Assembly: GCF_910594005.1 (NCBI RefSeq)
Contig: NC_057847.1
Span: 26,387,001-26,451,000, forward strand
Source: Cervus elaphus
Taxonomy: Eukaryota > Chordata > Mammalia > Artiodactyla > Cervidae
DNA length: 64,000 nt
Direction of reading: 5' to 3'
Shown piece after piece: positions 23,040-33,845 of the stretch. Numbering within the stretch: position 1 is the stretch's first letter; each line of letters starts with the position of its first letter. Position numbers and translations under genes: made by a program. Below the pieces are notes generated by a model that searched no databases, was not told where the DNA came from, and saw nothing but the letters and a program-made list of their open reading frames with translations.

Positions 23040-23172
23040 GGGAGGGATACAGATGGTGGGAGGGAGGCTCAAGAGAGAGTGGATTTTTGTGTACTTATAG
23101 CTGATTCATTTTGTTGTATAGCAGAAACTAACCCAATATTGTAAAACAATTATACTCCAATTAAAAAAAAAT
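23040..23172 (+). repeat. Artiodactyl L1 3' tail
   Basis: The end of a ruminant L1 in sense orientation: gatggtgggagggaggctca, then ctgattcattttgttgtata, gcagaaactaacccaatatt, gtaaaacaattatactccaa and an A tail. It is strongly 5' truncated. Confidence 0.8.
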
Positions 23173-23269
23173 AGGACAAGATAGTAAAGGGCATGGTGGG
23201 TAGTATGGACTTTGTGGTGGGCAAGGGGCATTTTTAAGCATGAGAATTTTGTTAATTATTTATTTTCTT

Positions 23270-23393
23270 TTTATTTTCTTCTTTTAACTGCACCATGCAA
23301 CATGTGGGATCTTAGTTTCTCTATCAAGGATCGAACTTGAGCCGTTTGCCTTGTAAGCTCCGAGTCCTAACCACTGGACCGCCAGGGAGTCCC
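23270..23393 (-). mobile_element. CHR-type tRNA-Glu SINE
   Basis: Minus-strand short CHR. The plus strand ends with the complemented head (cactggaccgccagggagtc) and contains gggatcttagtttctctatc. Unique DNA lies on both sides (23173-23269, 23394-23586). Confidence 0.87.
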
Positions 23394-23586
23394 ATGCTAA
23401 GTATTTCTTAGGAGGAAAAGACCAGAGACAAATGGAATCAATACAGTGGGAAGAATTTGACAGTTATTGGGATTTTTGGAAGTTAGAGAAGGTCTGACTG
23501 CCTGAATTGAGGAATAAGTGGGAAAGAGCAGATTCTGGAGACATTTCTGGAGTATAATTGACAAGGTTTTGTGAGAGTTCAACTTG

Positions 23587-23800
23587 GGACTTCCCTGGTG
23601 GCTCAGATGGTAAAGAATCTGTCTGCATTGTGGGAGACCTGGGTTCGATCCCTGGGTTGAGAAGATCCCTTGGAGAAGGGAATGACAACCCACTCCAATA
23701 TTCTTGCCTGGAGAATTTCATGGACAGAGGAGCTTGATGGGCTATTGTCTATGGGGTTGCAAAGAGTCACACATGACTGAGTAGCTAACACTTTCACTTT
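23587..23800 (+). mobile_element. Bov-tA SINE
   Basis: Complete sense SINE: head gggacttccctggtggctca, B-box-like gggttcgatccctgggttga, body cccactccaatattcttgcc and tail gactgagtagctaacacttt. CpG sites are mostly lost. Confidence 0.92.
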
Positions 23801-26214
23801 AACCAGCTTGAAAGGCTCTTGTGCTCACGGTACATTGCCCAAAGGAAGGGGTTGAAGGCCAGGTGCAGGTTGTAAAGTCATACGTTGGACATGCTCCATT
23901 TGAGGCTCTATGATCCTAACTCCAACTATCATGTGATAGCTGATGACAATAGAAATTATAGCCACAGAGCTTTGAAATCTGTATCCCACGTGTAAATCTA
24001 GGAAAGAAGTGGTATGGAAGCATTTTGGAGAATTTCTTATAAAAGAGGTTTGCCTTTTCGGTGCCTCCACTTTGTAGGTGCCTGGTTGCCAAGAGGAAAC
24101 TTTAGGACAAGCAATTTCGTATTTTGAGGTCTGCTTCTGTTATTCATATAATAAACCCAGGTCTTCCTCTTTTGGAAAATGTAGCTCATGTAGTGGATAC
24201 AAATTATAATTATTTTTTTGAGCAGCAGTTGTGAGTTTGGTGTGGTAGCATGTCCTTTGCAGAGATCTTTAAAGGTAAAAATGTCCCCATGGGCATCTTT
24301 TTAGTGTTGGCCCACAACTCTGATATTTTAGGAGAGGCTGCAAGCAGTTGAGGCTTGTTGGCTCTTTCGATGTCCTCATAAAGAGTAAGTTTTTCAGAAT
24401 ATAAATTAGAGATGACTGAAAATTCCCTGCTTTGTATATAACTTATGAAACCAAAGCCAGGACTAGAACTGGATTCCCAAGAACTTAAAGTTAGAAATCT
24501 CAAATTTAACAAGCCGTTGTAAATGACCATTGAGCAGTGGACATGCTACATGTTCTGGCTAGTGCTCTGAATTGTTCATTTTCCAAGGGGCTCATTTCCC
24601 CCAATAACATTTTCTTGTTCTTTTTCTTACCTTTCTGCTTGTAGCAATAAGATGGCATGTTGTTATTTTTCAAGTTGCAGGGATTAATGCTCATTTTCTG
24701 GTTAATTAAAATCTTTTAAATAAAAACACTCCAAGTTCAGAGCATTATTGTACTCATTACCATTTCTGCAGTATCTTTGCAGCTCAGCTATTATGCCAGG
24801 CTGCAGTAATTTCAATACAGCCCTTTTATTGTTTGTCTTTATTGAAGACTTTGTGCTCATTACTGGATTGTCTCCTGACAGCCCAGAACACTCCCCCAGA
24901 CTCTCCTCCTGCACTCTGTGAAACCTATTTTGCATTTGCAAGTGTTTGGGCCTTCCAGGATCAGATAAGTGACTGTATTCAAGGAGAATTAAAAATTTGG
25001 AAGGGGTGTTGTATAATCTCTTAACATAGAAACTCCACTTGGTCTTCAAATATCTCCCCATATGTAATTTTTTTAGTGTCAAAAACCTTATTGGATTAGA
25101 ATTGTCTTAATTCGAGGGTGGAAAAAAAAGTGGTAAAAATCATTATACTCAGAATGCATCAATGATATTTATGTGTTCATCTTAAAAATACAATATACTA
25201 TGAGTTTGAAATATTTACTACTTACTTTTGGAGATGTTCCCCCGGTGGACTGTGCCTGCTTCATTATATATTGAGGGAGCTTTTGCTCTGCAAACACTCA
25301 TTGTTTGCTGATAGAAGTTCCTACTCCTCTCATCCCTGTCCATTTTCTTCTGGATAGAGCACGTCTCTATCATGTTTAATAGGCAGTTACTGTCTCTCAG
25401 GGCATTTTTCTAGGCCTGTTCAATATGAGTAGGAGGATTCATTTTGACATGCTTGCAGCCCACAGCAACTTTGGTGACTCACAGAAGTAGCTTACACTAG
25501 ACAGAAAAACCATTTCATGCTCAAATTATTCTTAGCAAGAAGCTACATCTACTTTTGAAGAAAAATGAATTTAGAGTATCTCTATGGGTTTGCGAATAGC
25601 AAACAGCTTGAAATACACATACACACACACACAGACAAAATGTGTAGTAGATTTGAAGTGGGGCAGGTCACCTGCCCTTGAATTTGTATTCTACCTCTTT
25701 TGATGGCAGAAGAGGGGCTCCTACACAAATAACTTTCTGTCGGATTGTACTTGAACCTGAAGGCCCTCGACCTACACGTCTGCAAGTGTGCTGCTGGCCA
25801 GGGCTTCCAGGGGCTCTGCTGACTCCTGGAGGCCCCTCTCTAGCTCTCGTCCAATCAAGCTGTCACCTCTGTGGAGTGTCTTAGGTGCGACCCGACTGGA
25901 AGGCAGGAGATGGTCATGTTGCTAAGGGAGAATCAGTGGCTGCTTGGTCCATATTTTGACCATTTCTAAATTCCTTTATTTCTTTTCATTTGCACACTCT
26001 ATATCAGACCATTGCGACTCTGTCCCTGCTTTAGCTTTTGCTCTCACTACCCCAAACAGTGAATATATAATCGTTGGAAAAAAGAATATCCAGCAAAACT
26101 GACATGCCTTTTTCTCATTTCCCCACCTGTGTGGTAGTATCGATAACACTCATTTTGCATCTTTTCTGCTAGCTTAGATCTTTCTTCACAGAGTGTTTCC
26201 CTTGAAATTCTACA
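23801..26214. other. Unique DNA with possible conserved non-coding stretch
   Basis: No exon is recognised. 24.70-25.02 kb reads like conserved non-coding sequence (see findings). The 126-codon minus-strand frame at 24702-25082 overlaps it and has no domain I recognise. A short (CA)n run sits at 25621-25633. Confidence 0.4.
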
Positions 26215-26254
26215 AATGACTCAACAAACCTTTTAATGACTCAACAAACCTTTA
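26215..26254. repeat. 20-bp tandem duplication carrying TGACTCA twice
   Basis: Two adjacent 20-bp units (26215-26234, 26235-26254) share AATGACTCAACAAACCTTT. Each includes TGACTCA, the AP-1 consensus. The second unit runs into an L2-like 3' end. Confidence 0.85.
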
Positions 26255-26360
26255 TTAACACCTACTGTGTGCTAGGGAATGAGCTGGACCCTGGCCCTGC
26301 AGCAGGAATTGAAGGGACAGTCCCTGCCCTCCTGGAGGCTGCAGACTGGAGCTCAAGTGC
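26240..26360 (-). repeat. L2-like LINE 3' end
   Basis: The plus strand reads tttattaacacctactgtgt, then gctagg...gctggaccctgg and agtccctgccctcctggagg, the antisense of the 'cctactatgtgccaggcact' end common to old L2/MIR-type elements. Confidence 0.65.
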
Positions 26361-27700
26361 AAATGTGAGAATAGCACATGGCTTCGAATCACAGTGAGAC
26401 TGGGGTAAGGAGTGTGATGTCCCCAGGTAAACTCTGGAAAGAAAGCTTCGCCCTCCCCAAGTCTACCTCCCTGTAAGTGGCAGTACTCGTGGACAGCACG
26501 GCTGGAAAGGATTCCTTGGGTGATGGCTATTTCTTTGAGCTGGCGAGAAAATCCTTAGAGTCCCTGGTCACACAATTGTCTGAGAACCTGCTGACCCTAT
26601 ACCACTCGTTTAAATTCATGCTCAACTTGGAGCTGCCAATGCTTCAAATGTCTCCTGGAGAACATGTAGAAACCTGTGCTCTCTGGAAGCCCTGTGACAG
26701 TCGTCATCAAAAGCTGGTTCCCTCTATCCAAGGGTGAGTTTTATGAGAAAGAGAATAACGTGTAACTAACCATATTTTATTCTTTGACATTCCAATTACA
26801 TTAACCAAGGCAGGCATTAGAGATCAATTGATGGGCCAGCCCAGTGATGTGAGGGCTGAGAGGGGTGGGTCACTGAGGAGATGGCCCTAGGTGTCTGTGG
26901 GGTGGTGGTGGGAGCCTCTGAACACACGCTTTCTCCCTGTGAACCTCGGCCCATCGCTTCTAAAGTGCTGTCCCTTCATTACCTTCCTGCTGTTCTTTTC
27001 TGGCAAATCTAAGCCTGTCAATCTCCACCATTGCCTGGGTTGGAAACCCGGTTAACTAGGATTCATCTTGTCAATTCAAACAGCAGTTTCTGTTTGTGAG
27101 CAAAATAAATGAGTGAGCTTCCCAACTACTGGGCATTTCCACTGAAGCCCTGTGAGCCCCCTAACTTAGGTTTAATCAATCCATTTCTAACTTAACCAGC
27201 CCAGGATCCAATGGATTTTACCTTATCTAGAGCAAACGAGCTGTGCGCTCCTTCTTGATTTTGCAGCTGATTGACTATGGCATGGAGTTTAGTAGATTGT
27301 GGATCAAATAAATGAGAACCATAAAATTTCCTCCCCAGGGACTAGGTTTTGATTATTGCATTGACCCTAGAACAAGAAATGTGCCCTCTGGACCAAAAAA
27401 AAAACCACACCGCCACACAGCAACCCAAGGCCAGATGCTCCTATCCAGGACTGATTCAGTTACATTTATTAAAAGTAAAAAGGTAGGGGGAGCACATTTT
27501 TTGAGAATTATCACACAGCTAGATGGGAGAGGAACTGACAGTAATATTCCATGCCTAAAAATCTAATGATTCCTGGAAAGTGAGTGTCAATTTGGCACTC
27601 TGTCTGGGGTTCAGAAAGAATTCCAGGAATTATGACAGGATAGTTATGATGAAACAGTAGTGGTGAGGAGATGCTTGTATTCAGAATCCAATTTCTACTG
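26361..27700. other. Unique DNA
   Basis: No gene or repeat is recognised. The 86-codon frame at 26477-26737 has no signal or domain that I can name. Confidence 0.4.
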
Positions 27701-27710
27701 AAATTTAGTG

Positions 27711-28036
27711 GGCTTTTTATTTATGTGTTTATTTTTGGCTGCGCTGGATCTCTGCTGCTGTGCATGAGTTTTTTCTAGTTGTGGGAGCGGGGGCTACTCC
27801 CTAGTTGCATTGCCGGGGCTTCTCATTGTGGAGGCTTCTTTTGTTGCAGAGCATGGGCTTTAGGCACGTAGGCTTCAGTAGTTGCGGCTGGCAGGCTCTA
27901 GAGTGCAGGCCCAGTAGTTGTGGTGCATGGGCTTAGTTACCCTGAAGCATGTGGGATATTCCTGGACTAGGGATTGAACCCATGTCCCCTGCATTGGCAG
28001 GCAAACTGTTAACCACTGGACCACCAGAGAAGTCCC
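27711..28036 (-). mobile_element. Full-length CHR SINE with target-site duplication
   Basis: Long CHR element on the minus strand. The plus strand runs from ttatttttggctgcgctgga through ggcttctcattgtggaggct and gcttagttaccctgaagcat to the complemented head (cactggaccaccagagaagt). AAATTTAGTG precedes (27701-27710) and follows (28037-28046). Confidence 0.93.
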
Positions 28037-28194
28037 AAATTTAGTGTTTTTTAAATGGATGACCATCATACCAGAGAGTGGAGACATTAGTGGAGACCAT
28101 AAATATTTTATCATTTTTTTCTGCTCTGGAAATTTCTGTGTCCCGAGTGCCCATTGTGGGCCCAGCTGTGAAAGAGGGAACATGGTAAAATTAA

Positions 28195-28305
28195 AAGACT
28201 AGGTTTGGGGTGGAACAGATCTAAGTCAGAAGTCTATTTGCTACCTGCATAGCCCTGGGCAAGTAGCCTTGCTACAATAAACCTATAATAAGGGCAAAGT
28301 ATCGG
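28195..28305 (+). repeat. Probable MIR fragment
   Basis: The sequence agcctaggtttgggg-like start, then agccctgggcaagtagcctt, follows the MIR order (a 'ggtttggagtcag' part followed by 'ttgggcaagtt'). It is too decayed to be certain. Confidence 0.5.
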
Positions 28306-29887
28306 CACTTGCTTAAGACAGAGAACTTTGGGAATCCTTGCCTATCCATGTCCTCCCTTCTCAAGGATCCACCTTCCATGCAGGGGCTGGCTTCACAGGC
28401 TCTGGGCTTTGAAGGCTCTACTCTTGGACAGTTCTGCTGTCAGCATCTTAAATTCTTCATAGTTGTTGAACAGGAGATGCTGTATTTTCACTTAATGCTA
28501 GCCCGCATATTGTGTGACTGCATAGGCCACCCCAGCTGTGGGTAAGTCACTCAGAACAAATCTGGGGTGCAGCTGCTCTTCCTGTCCTGGAGCCAAGAGA
28601 TGCCCAGTCCTCTCCCCTGCAGTTCCTTCTTTGTGCTCAAAGTTGCCCGGATAGCTTCTGTCACTCACAGTCACGAGCGTGCTGCCCTTGGCTCATGTGG
28701 CTGGACGGTCAGAGAAGAAAACGTGGTGAGCAGGGTTTTGTTCCCGTCTTGCGTGGGACTGCGATGGACATCTGACCCAACGTGGACCAATAAGAATGTC
28801 TCTTGCACATGTTGGGCCTGAGGGACTCTGGTTAATCTTTGTCTGAGGAGGGAGGGTGAGGAAGCTCAAAAGCTGGAGGGCAGCCATCTTCTCTGTCCAG
28901 GGAAAAGAAAGAAAGCCTACTGCCTGTCAAGGCGAAGTGTGGGGATAGGTGAGCCGCAAGAAGCTGAGAGGGGAGAGGCTGCGGCCTCACTGAGAGGGAG
29001 TAGAGCAGGTGTCTCAGTTCCGAATGATTTTGCCATTTCTTCCTGTTCCTATTAGAAAGGAGTCACATTTCCAGTCCTCAAGATGGAAGATACTTGTCTC
29101 TTTCCAGATACCTGTTCATGTTAGTTTAAGATAGCCTAATAGTCTGTAGCTCACTCAAACCATCTCCAGCGTCCTGATTCACTCCGTCATGGGTTGCAGA
29201 GAAGAGCAAACGAGAGCAGGTAATGTGGGGCCAGCACTTTTCAAACTTTAAAACCCCTCCAACCATGGAGTCCCATTCATTATATAACAGAGCAAGATGG
29301 AAAATAGCTATGGACTGGGAAATTCTTTGATATTTATTTCAAAATTGTGTGAATCAAGCAGCATTCTTCATCGTCTTCATTTTCTAAGATGGAACTTCTG
29401 TCACATAGCAAATGTCACAAAGTCCTGTGTTTAAAGTCATCTAAATGTTCCTGGGGAAGATGCCACATTAATCATATAATTTGGGCTAATGTGAATATTT
29501 TTATAGGGTTATTAACATTTCAAAGATGTTAGGGCTGTTTTGTAATTTAAAATTTGATTTATGGCTTTCAGGAACACATTAAAAATTAATCTGATTTCTT
29601 CTGGTTTGAAACCATGAGATTGAAATAATTGAAAGCAACAGAAAGAGTTTGTAGTTAGAACAGAAAAGACAATTCAAAAGATAAGAAACAGTAGGTAAAT
29701 GCTAAAGAACTTGGGAAATATTTATGTAACTGACAAAATGGAAAATGTTGGATTGGGCAAGTAAATGGAAAACTATGGAAAATGAACGAAAGCATAAAAG
29801 TATTGAGAAACAGATATATAGTTGAGGTATGTAGGTTCTAGGATAGTTTTTCTTAGAGCTCTCTTGCTTTCTTAAATACTTTTTTAA
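28306..29887. other. Unique DNA
   Basis: No gene is recognised. 28.5-28.9 kb is moderately GC-rich without being a CpG island. 29.40-29.65 kb is AT-rich with several TAAT-core words and might be regulatory (see findings). Confidence 0.4.
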
Positions 29888-30174
29888 AAGGTTTATTTAT
29901 TTATTGTTGGCTGTGCTGGATCTTCGGTAGCTCGGGCTTTTCTTTGGTTGCTGAGAGCAAGGGCTACTCTCCAGTTATGGAGCAAGGGCTTTTCATTGCA
30001 ATAGCTTCTCTAGTTGCAGAGCTTGGGCTCTAGGACACGTGGGCTTCATTCAGTAGTTGTGGCTCATGGGCTTAGTTGCTCTGTGGCATGAGGAATCTTC
30101 TCAGACCAGGGATTGAATCTGTGGCCCCTGCATTGGCAGGCAGATTCTTAACCAACTGACCAACAGGGAAGTCC
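29888..30174 (-). mobile_element. Full-length CHR SINE
   Basis: Long CHR element on the minus strand, from ttatttattgttggctgtgc to the complemented head (caactgaccaacagggaagt). CTTTCTT near 29867 and again near 30179 may be the remains of a target-site duplication. Confidence 0.9.
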
Positions 30175-30700
30175 CCTACTTTCTTTTATTTATCTTTTTA
30201 CTTGCTCATTCGTTTCATATGCCTTATGCCCTTTGAGATACTGGAATCAGGGTAGCGAACAACAGAAAGTCTGTATCTTCCTGGAGTTTAATTTCTTGTG
30301 AGATTAGAGAGAGCTTGAAGAACCAGGATTCATAGATGTAAGGAGGGGGAAAGAGAATGGAAAGGAATAGCCCATTAAAAAGCATCTCATTTCCCTGTGA
30401 GGTCTCCACCACTCACAGGGAACCAAGTGCTTTACCTTCATTATCTCATTTCATCCTTAGCAGCCTTCAAGATGGACAGGATTTCAAATGTGTACAGGGA
30501 CCAGACAGGCCATGCAGAATGCACAGAGGATGTGACAAACCGGAGAGCACATAACTCTTCCAAAGGGGCATCCCCTGCTCAGCTCTAGCTGTCTGTTGCC
30601 ATGGGGGAGTGTGAGTTCCTTTCTGCTAGATTTTACATTTTTTCAAGAAAAGCTTCAAATCCACTTTTCATGTGAAAATGGATTTTTTTAAAAAAATTGG
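30175..30700. other. Unique DNA with a possible MIR piece
   Basis: No gene is recognised. 30425-30480 (cattatctcatttcatcctt, then gatggacagg) resembles an antisense MIR segment, with low certainty. Confidence 0.4.
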
Positions 30701-30784
30701 GTCAGTTTTTAAATTGCTATGTTGTGTTTATGCAAAGACAGGCATAATTTTATTACTGTACTGTCATTTGTAATAGCAAGAGAT
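30701..30784 (+). repeat. L1 3' region, part 1
   Basis: The words tactgtactgtcatttgtaa and tagcaagagatt match the ORF2-end/3' region of an old L1M element in sense orientation. It is cut at 30785 by BovB and resumes with gaaacaacctaaatg at 32536. Confidence 0.75.
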
Positions 30785-32535
30785 TCAGTTCAGCTCAGTT
30801 CAGTTGCTCAGTCATGTCCCACTCTTTGGGACACCATGGACTGCAGCACGCCAGACTTCCCTGTCCATCACCAAATCACAGAGTTTACTCAAACTCATGT
30901 CCATTGAGTCGGTGATGCCATCCAACCATCTCATCCTCTGTCATCCCCTTCTCCTCCTGCCTTCAATCTTTCCCAATATCAGGGTCTCTTCCAATGAGTC
31001 AGCTCTTCGCATCAGGTGGCCAAAGTACTGGAGTTTCAGCTTCAGCATCAGTCCTTCCAATGAATATTCAAGACTGATCTCCTTTAGGATGGACTGGTTG
31101 GATCTCCTTGCAGTCCAAGGGACTCTCAAGAGTCTTCTCCAACACCACAATTCAAAAGCATCAATTCTTTGGCGCTCAGCTTTCTTTATAGTCCAACTCT
31201 CACATTCATACATGACTACTGGAAAAACCATAGCTTTGACTAGATGGACCTTTGTTGGCAAAGTAATGTCTCTGCTTTTTAATATGTTATCTAGGTTGGT
31301 CATAGCTTTTCTTCCAAGGAGCAAGCATCTTTTAATTTCATAGCTGCAGTCACTGTCTGCAGTAATTTTGGAGTCCAAGAAAATAAAGTCTCTCACTGTT
31401 TCCACTGTTTCCCCATCTATTTGCCATGAAGTGATGGGACCAGGTGCCATGATCTTAGTTTTCTGAAAGTTGAGCTTTAAGCCAACTTTTTCACTCTCCT
31501 TTTTCACTTTCATCAAGAGACTCTTTAGTTCTTCCTTGTTTTCTGCCGTAAGGGTGGTATCATCTGCATATCTGAGGTTATGGATATTTTTCCTGGCAAT
31601 CTTGATTCCAGCTTGTGCTTCATCCACCCCAGCATTTCTCATGCTGTACTCTGCATATAAGTTAAATAAGCGGGGTGACAATACACAGCCTTGACGTACT
31701 CCTTTTCCAATTTGGAGCCAGTCTGTTGTTCCATGTCCAGTTCTAACCTTTGCTTCCTGACCTGCATGCAGATTTCTCAGGAGACAGATCAGGTGGTCTG
31801 GTATTCCCATCTCTTTAAGAATTTTCCAGAGTTTGTTGTGATGCATACAGTCAAATGTTTTGGCATAGTCAATAAAGCAGAAACAGATGTTTTTCTGGAA
31901 CTCTCGCTTTTTCAATGATCTGTCGGATGTTGGCAATTTGATCTCTGGTTCCTCTGCCTTTTCTAAATCTGACTTGAATATCTGGAAGTTCATGGTTCAC
32001 GTACTGTTGAAACCTGGTTTGCAGAATTTTGAGCATTACTTTGCTAGAGTGTGAGATGAGTGTAATTGCGCGGTAGTTTGAGCACTCTTTGGTATTGCCT
32101 TCCTTTGGGACTGGAAATGAAAACTGACCTTTTCCAGTCCTGTGGCCACTGCCGAGTTCTCCAAATTTGCTGGCATATTTGAGTATAGCACTTTCACAGC
32201 ATCATCTTTTAGGATTTGAAGTAGCTCAACTGGAATTCCATCACCTTCACTAGCTTTGTTCATAGTGATGCTTCCTAAGGTCCACTTGACTTCACATTCC
32301 AGGATGTCTGACTCTAGGTGAGTGATCACACCATTGGGATTATCTGGGTCGTGAAGATCTTTTTTTGTATAGTTCTTCTGTGTGTTCTTGCCACCTCTTC
32401 TTAATATCTTCTGCTTCTGTTAGGTCCCTACCATTTCTGTCCTTCATTGTGCCCATCTTTGCATGAAATGTTCCCTTGGTATCTCTAATTTTTTGAAGAG
32501 ATCTCTAGTCTTTCCCATTCTATTGTTTTCCTCTA
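30785..32535 (-). mobile_element. BovB LINE, 5'-truncated
   Basis: Minus-strand BovB. The plus strand starts with the 3' end (cagttcagctcagttcagtt) and stops in the region encoding NRMGKTRDLF (ttttcctcta). It contains the longest reverse-transcriptase frame in the window (30941-31993). It sits in an L1 whose two halves flank it almost without loss, but no convincing target duplication is visible. The copy lacks the endonuclease end, and the frame upstream of about 31993 is broken. Confidence 0.93.
30941..31993 (-). pseudogene. BovB reverse-transcriptase remnant (350 codons)
   Basis: The partial RT protein of an RTE-type LINE would copy BovB RNA at nicked DNA. Visible motifs, by residue: CFIDYAKTFDC at about 39-49, GVRQGCVLSP at 98-107 and the catalytic YADD at 142-145, followed by the ETVRDFIFLDSKITADSDCS segment and the C-terminal WCWRRLLRVP region. 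Full BovB proteins are much longer and begin with an endonuclease, which is absent here. The first methionine is only the first ATG after a break. It is a dead copy, but the only one in this window that keeps both YADD and an uninterrupted downstream domain. Confidence 0.85.
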
Positions 32536-32829
32536 GAAACAACCTAAATGTTACTTAATAGTAGACTAATGCAATAAGTTATGGTCCATCTTATGTAACT
32601 ACTCTGGAGCCTTAAAGAGCCGCAAGGAAAATTCTTATGTGCTTCATGACCCATCACTAAATGAGGAAAGTTAGATGTCATGCAGTGTGTATGATAGACT
32701 ATCTTTTGTGTAAAGGAGGGGGAGAATATACACATATATATATATACACATATGTATTCCTTTGTTCATATACGAATAGAATACTTCTGAAACCACACAA
32801 ATATTTATACATCATATGTATACATATAT
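32536..32829 (+). repeat. L1 3' region, part 2
   Basis: Continues the L1 cut by BovB: gaaacaacctaaatgttact, then agttatggtccatcttatgt, tgcagtgtgtatgatagact and tttgtgtaaaggagggggag. It ends in a TA-rich tract (32730-32830) where a SINE inserted. Confidence 0.8.
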
Positions 32830-32951
32830 CTTGGAGTAGGATATGGCAACCCACTCCAGTATTTTTGCCTGGAGAATTCCATGGACAGAGGAGCCTGGTG
32901 GGCTGCAGTCCACAGGGTCACAAAGAGTCGGACATGACTGAGCAACTGAGC
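32830..32951 (+). mobile_element. 5'-truncated Bov-tA SINE inside L1
   Basis: Body and tail only: cttggagtaggatatggcaa to gactgagcaactgagcacat. The tRNA head is missing. The TA-rich flanks (catatgtatacatat before, cacatgtgtatat after) are similar and may derive from a target duplication. Confidence 0.88.
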
Positions 32952-33150
32952 ACATGTGTATATCCACATCTAGGTAGATAGATAAACAGGTACGTACATA
33001 GACTCATCGATAAACTAGCAGCACTGGTTGTCTCTGGAAAGGGAAACTGTTGGCTAAAAGATGGGATGGGGGGGAAAGCTTTTACTTTATACTCTTTAAT
33101 ATATTTTGAATTTTGAGCCATGTGAATGTATTATTATTTTACCAAACATA
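32952..33150 (+). repeat. L1 3' region, part 3
   Basis: Last L1 piece: cagcactggttgtctctgga, the gggaa...gatgggatggg segment, then ttttgaattttgagccatgt and gaatgtattattattttacc. This is the normal 3' end of the element begun at about 30.70 kb. 33151-33428 is unique. Confidence 0.78.
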
Positions 33151-33442
33151 CTTGTGAAGGGCCTGAGAGTCATTAGTTTGTCAGCCTCTTCTAGAGTCTT
33201 AGTTATTTCCTCTGAATATCAGGAAGCGCCCAGTGAGTTGGAGGTATTATTCTGATAGATTGAAGGGGTTTCAGTCACTTTGCAGCACGGATCTCCAAGT
33301 CCAGAACACACATATAATAGATGTCACAGGTGTGGATCTCTGCTGTTTCACCTCTCATTTTAGTCAAATGGAGGATGATCTCAGGAATCTTGTTTAGTGG
33401 ACTTACCTGGGCTCTATCGGAGTAAGCTGGACTCCCAATAGG

Positions 33443-33539
33443 GCTTCTCTGGTGGCTCAGTTGGGAAAGAATCTGCCTGCAGTTCAGGAGATACAGGAAA
33501 CTTGGTTTTGATCCCTGGTCAGGAAAATCCCCTGGAGGA
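33443..33539 (+). mobile_element. Outer Bov-tA SINE, 5' half
   Basis: tRNA head (cttctctggtggctcagttg) and start of the body, broken at gaaaatcccctggaggaa by another SINE. Possible outer target duplication: GGACTCCCAATAGG (33429-33442) against GGACCCCCAGTTGG (33832-33845), 11 of 14 matching. Confidence 0.9.
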
Positions 33540-33702
33540 AGTCGTGTCTGACTCTTTGAGACCCCATGGACTATATAGCCTGTAGGGGTTATAGGAGAAA
33601 GGGTTTCCTTCTCCAGGGGATCTTCCCAACCCAGGGATCAAACCCGGGTCTCCCACACGCAGGCAGATGCTTTACCGTCTGAGCCATGAGGGAAGCCCTC
33701 CT
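33540..33702 (-). mobile_element. Inner Bov-tA SINE nested in another SINE
   Basis: Minus-strand SINE from agtcgtgtctgactctttga to the head (gtctgagccatgagggaagc). CCCTGGAGGA occurs at 33530-33539 and 33703-33712, the expected short duplication of the outer SINE's own sequence. Confidence 0.92.
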
Positions 33703-33831
33703 CCCTGGAGGAGGACATGGCAACCCACTCCAGTATTCTTGCCTGGAAAATCCCATGAATAGAGGAGCCTGGTGGGCTACGGTCCATAGGGTCACAGAGA
33801 ATCAAATTGAAGTGACTGAGCACACACACAC
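33703..33831 (+). mobile_element. Outer Bov-tA SINE, 3' half
   Basis: Resumes the outer copy at ccctggaggaggacatggca and continues through cccactccagtattcttgcc to a tail gactgagcacacacacacgg, which already shows a short (CA)n expansion. Confidence 0.9.
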
Positions 33832-33845
33832 GGACCCCCAGTTGG

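Noticed and set aside
24702..25082. 126-codon minus-strand frame as a new gene
   Set aside because: No recognisable domain. The underlying DNA looks more like conserved non-coding sequence; left as a test in the findings.
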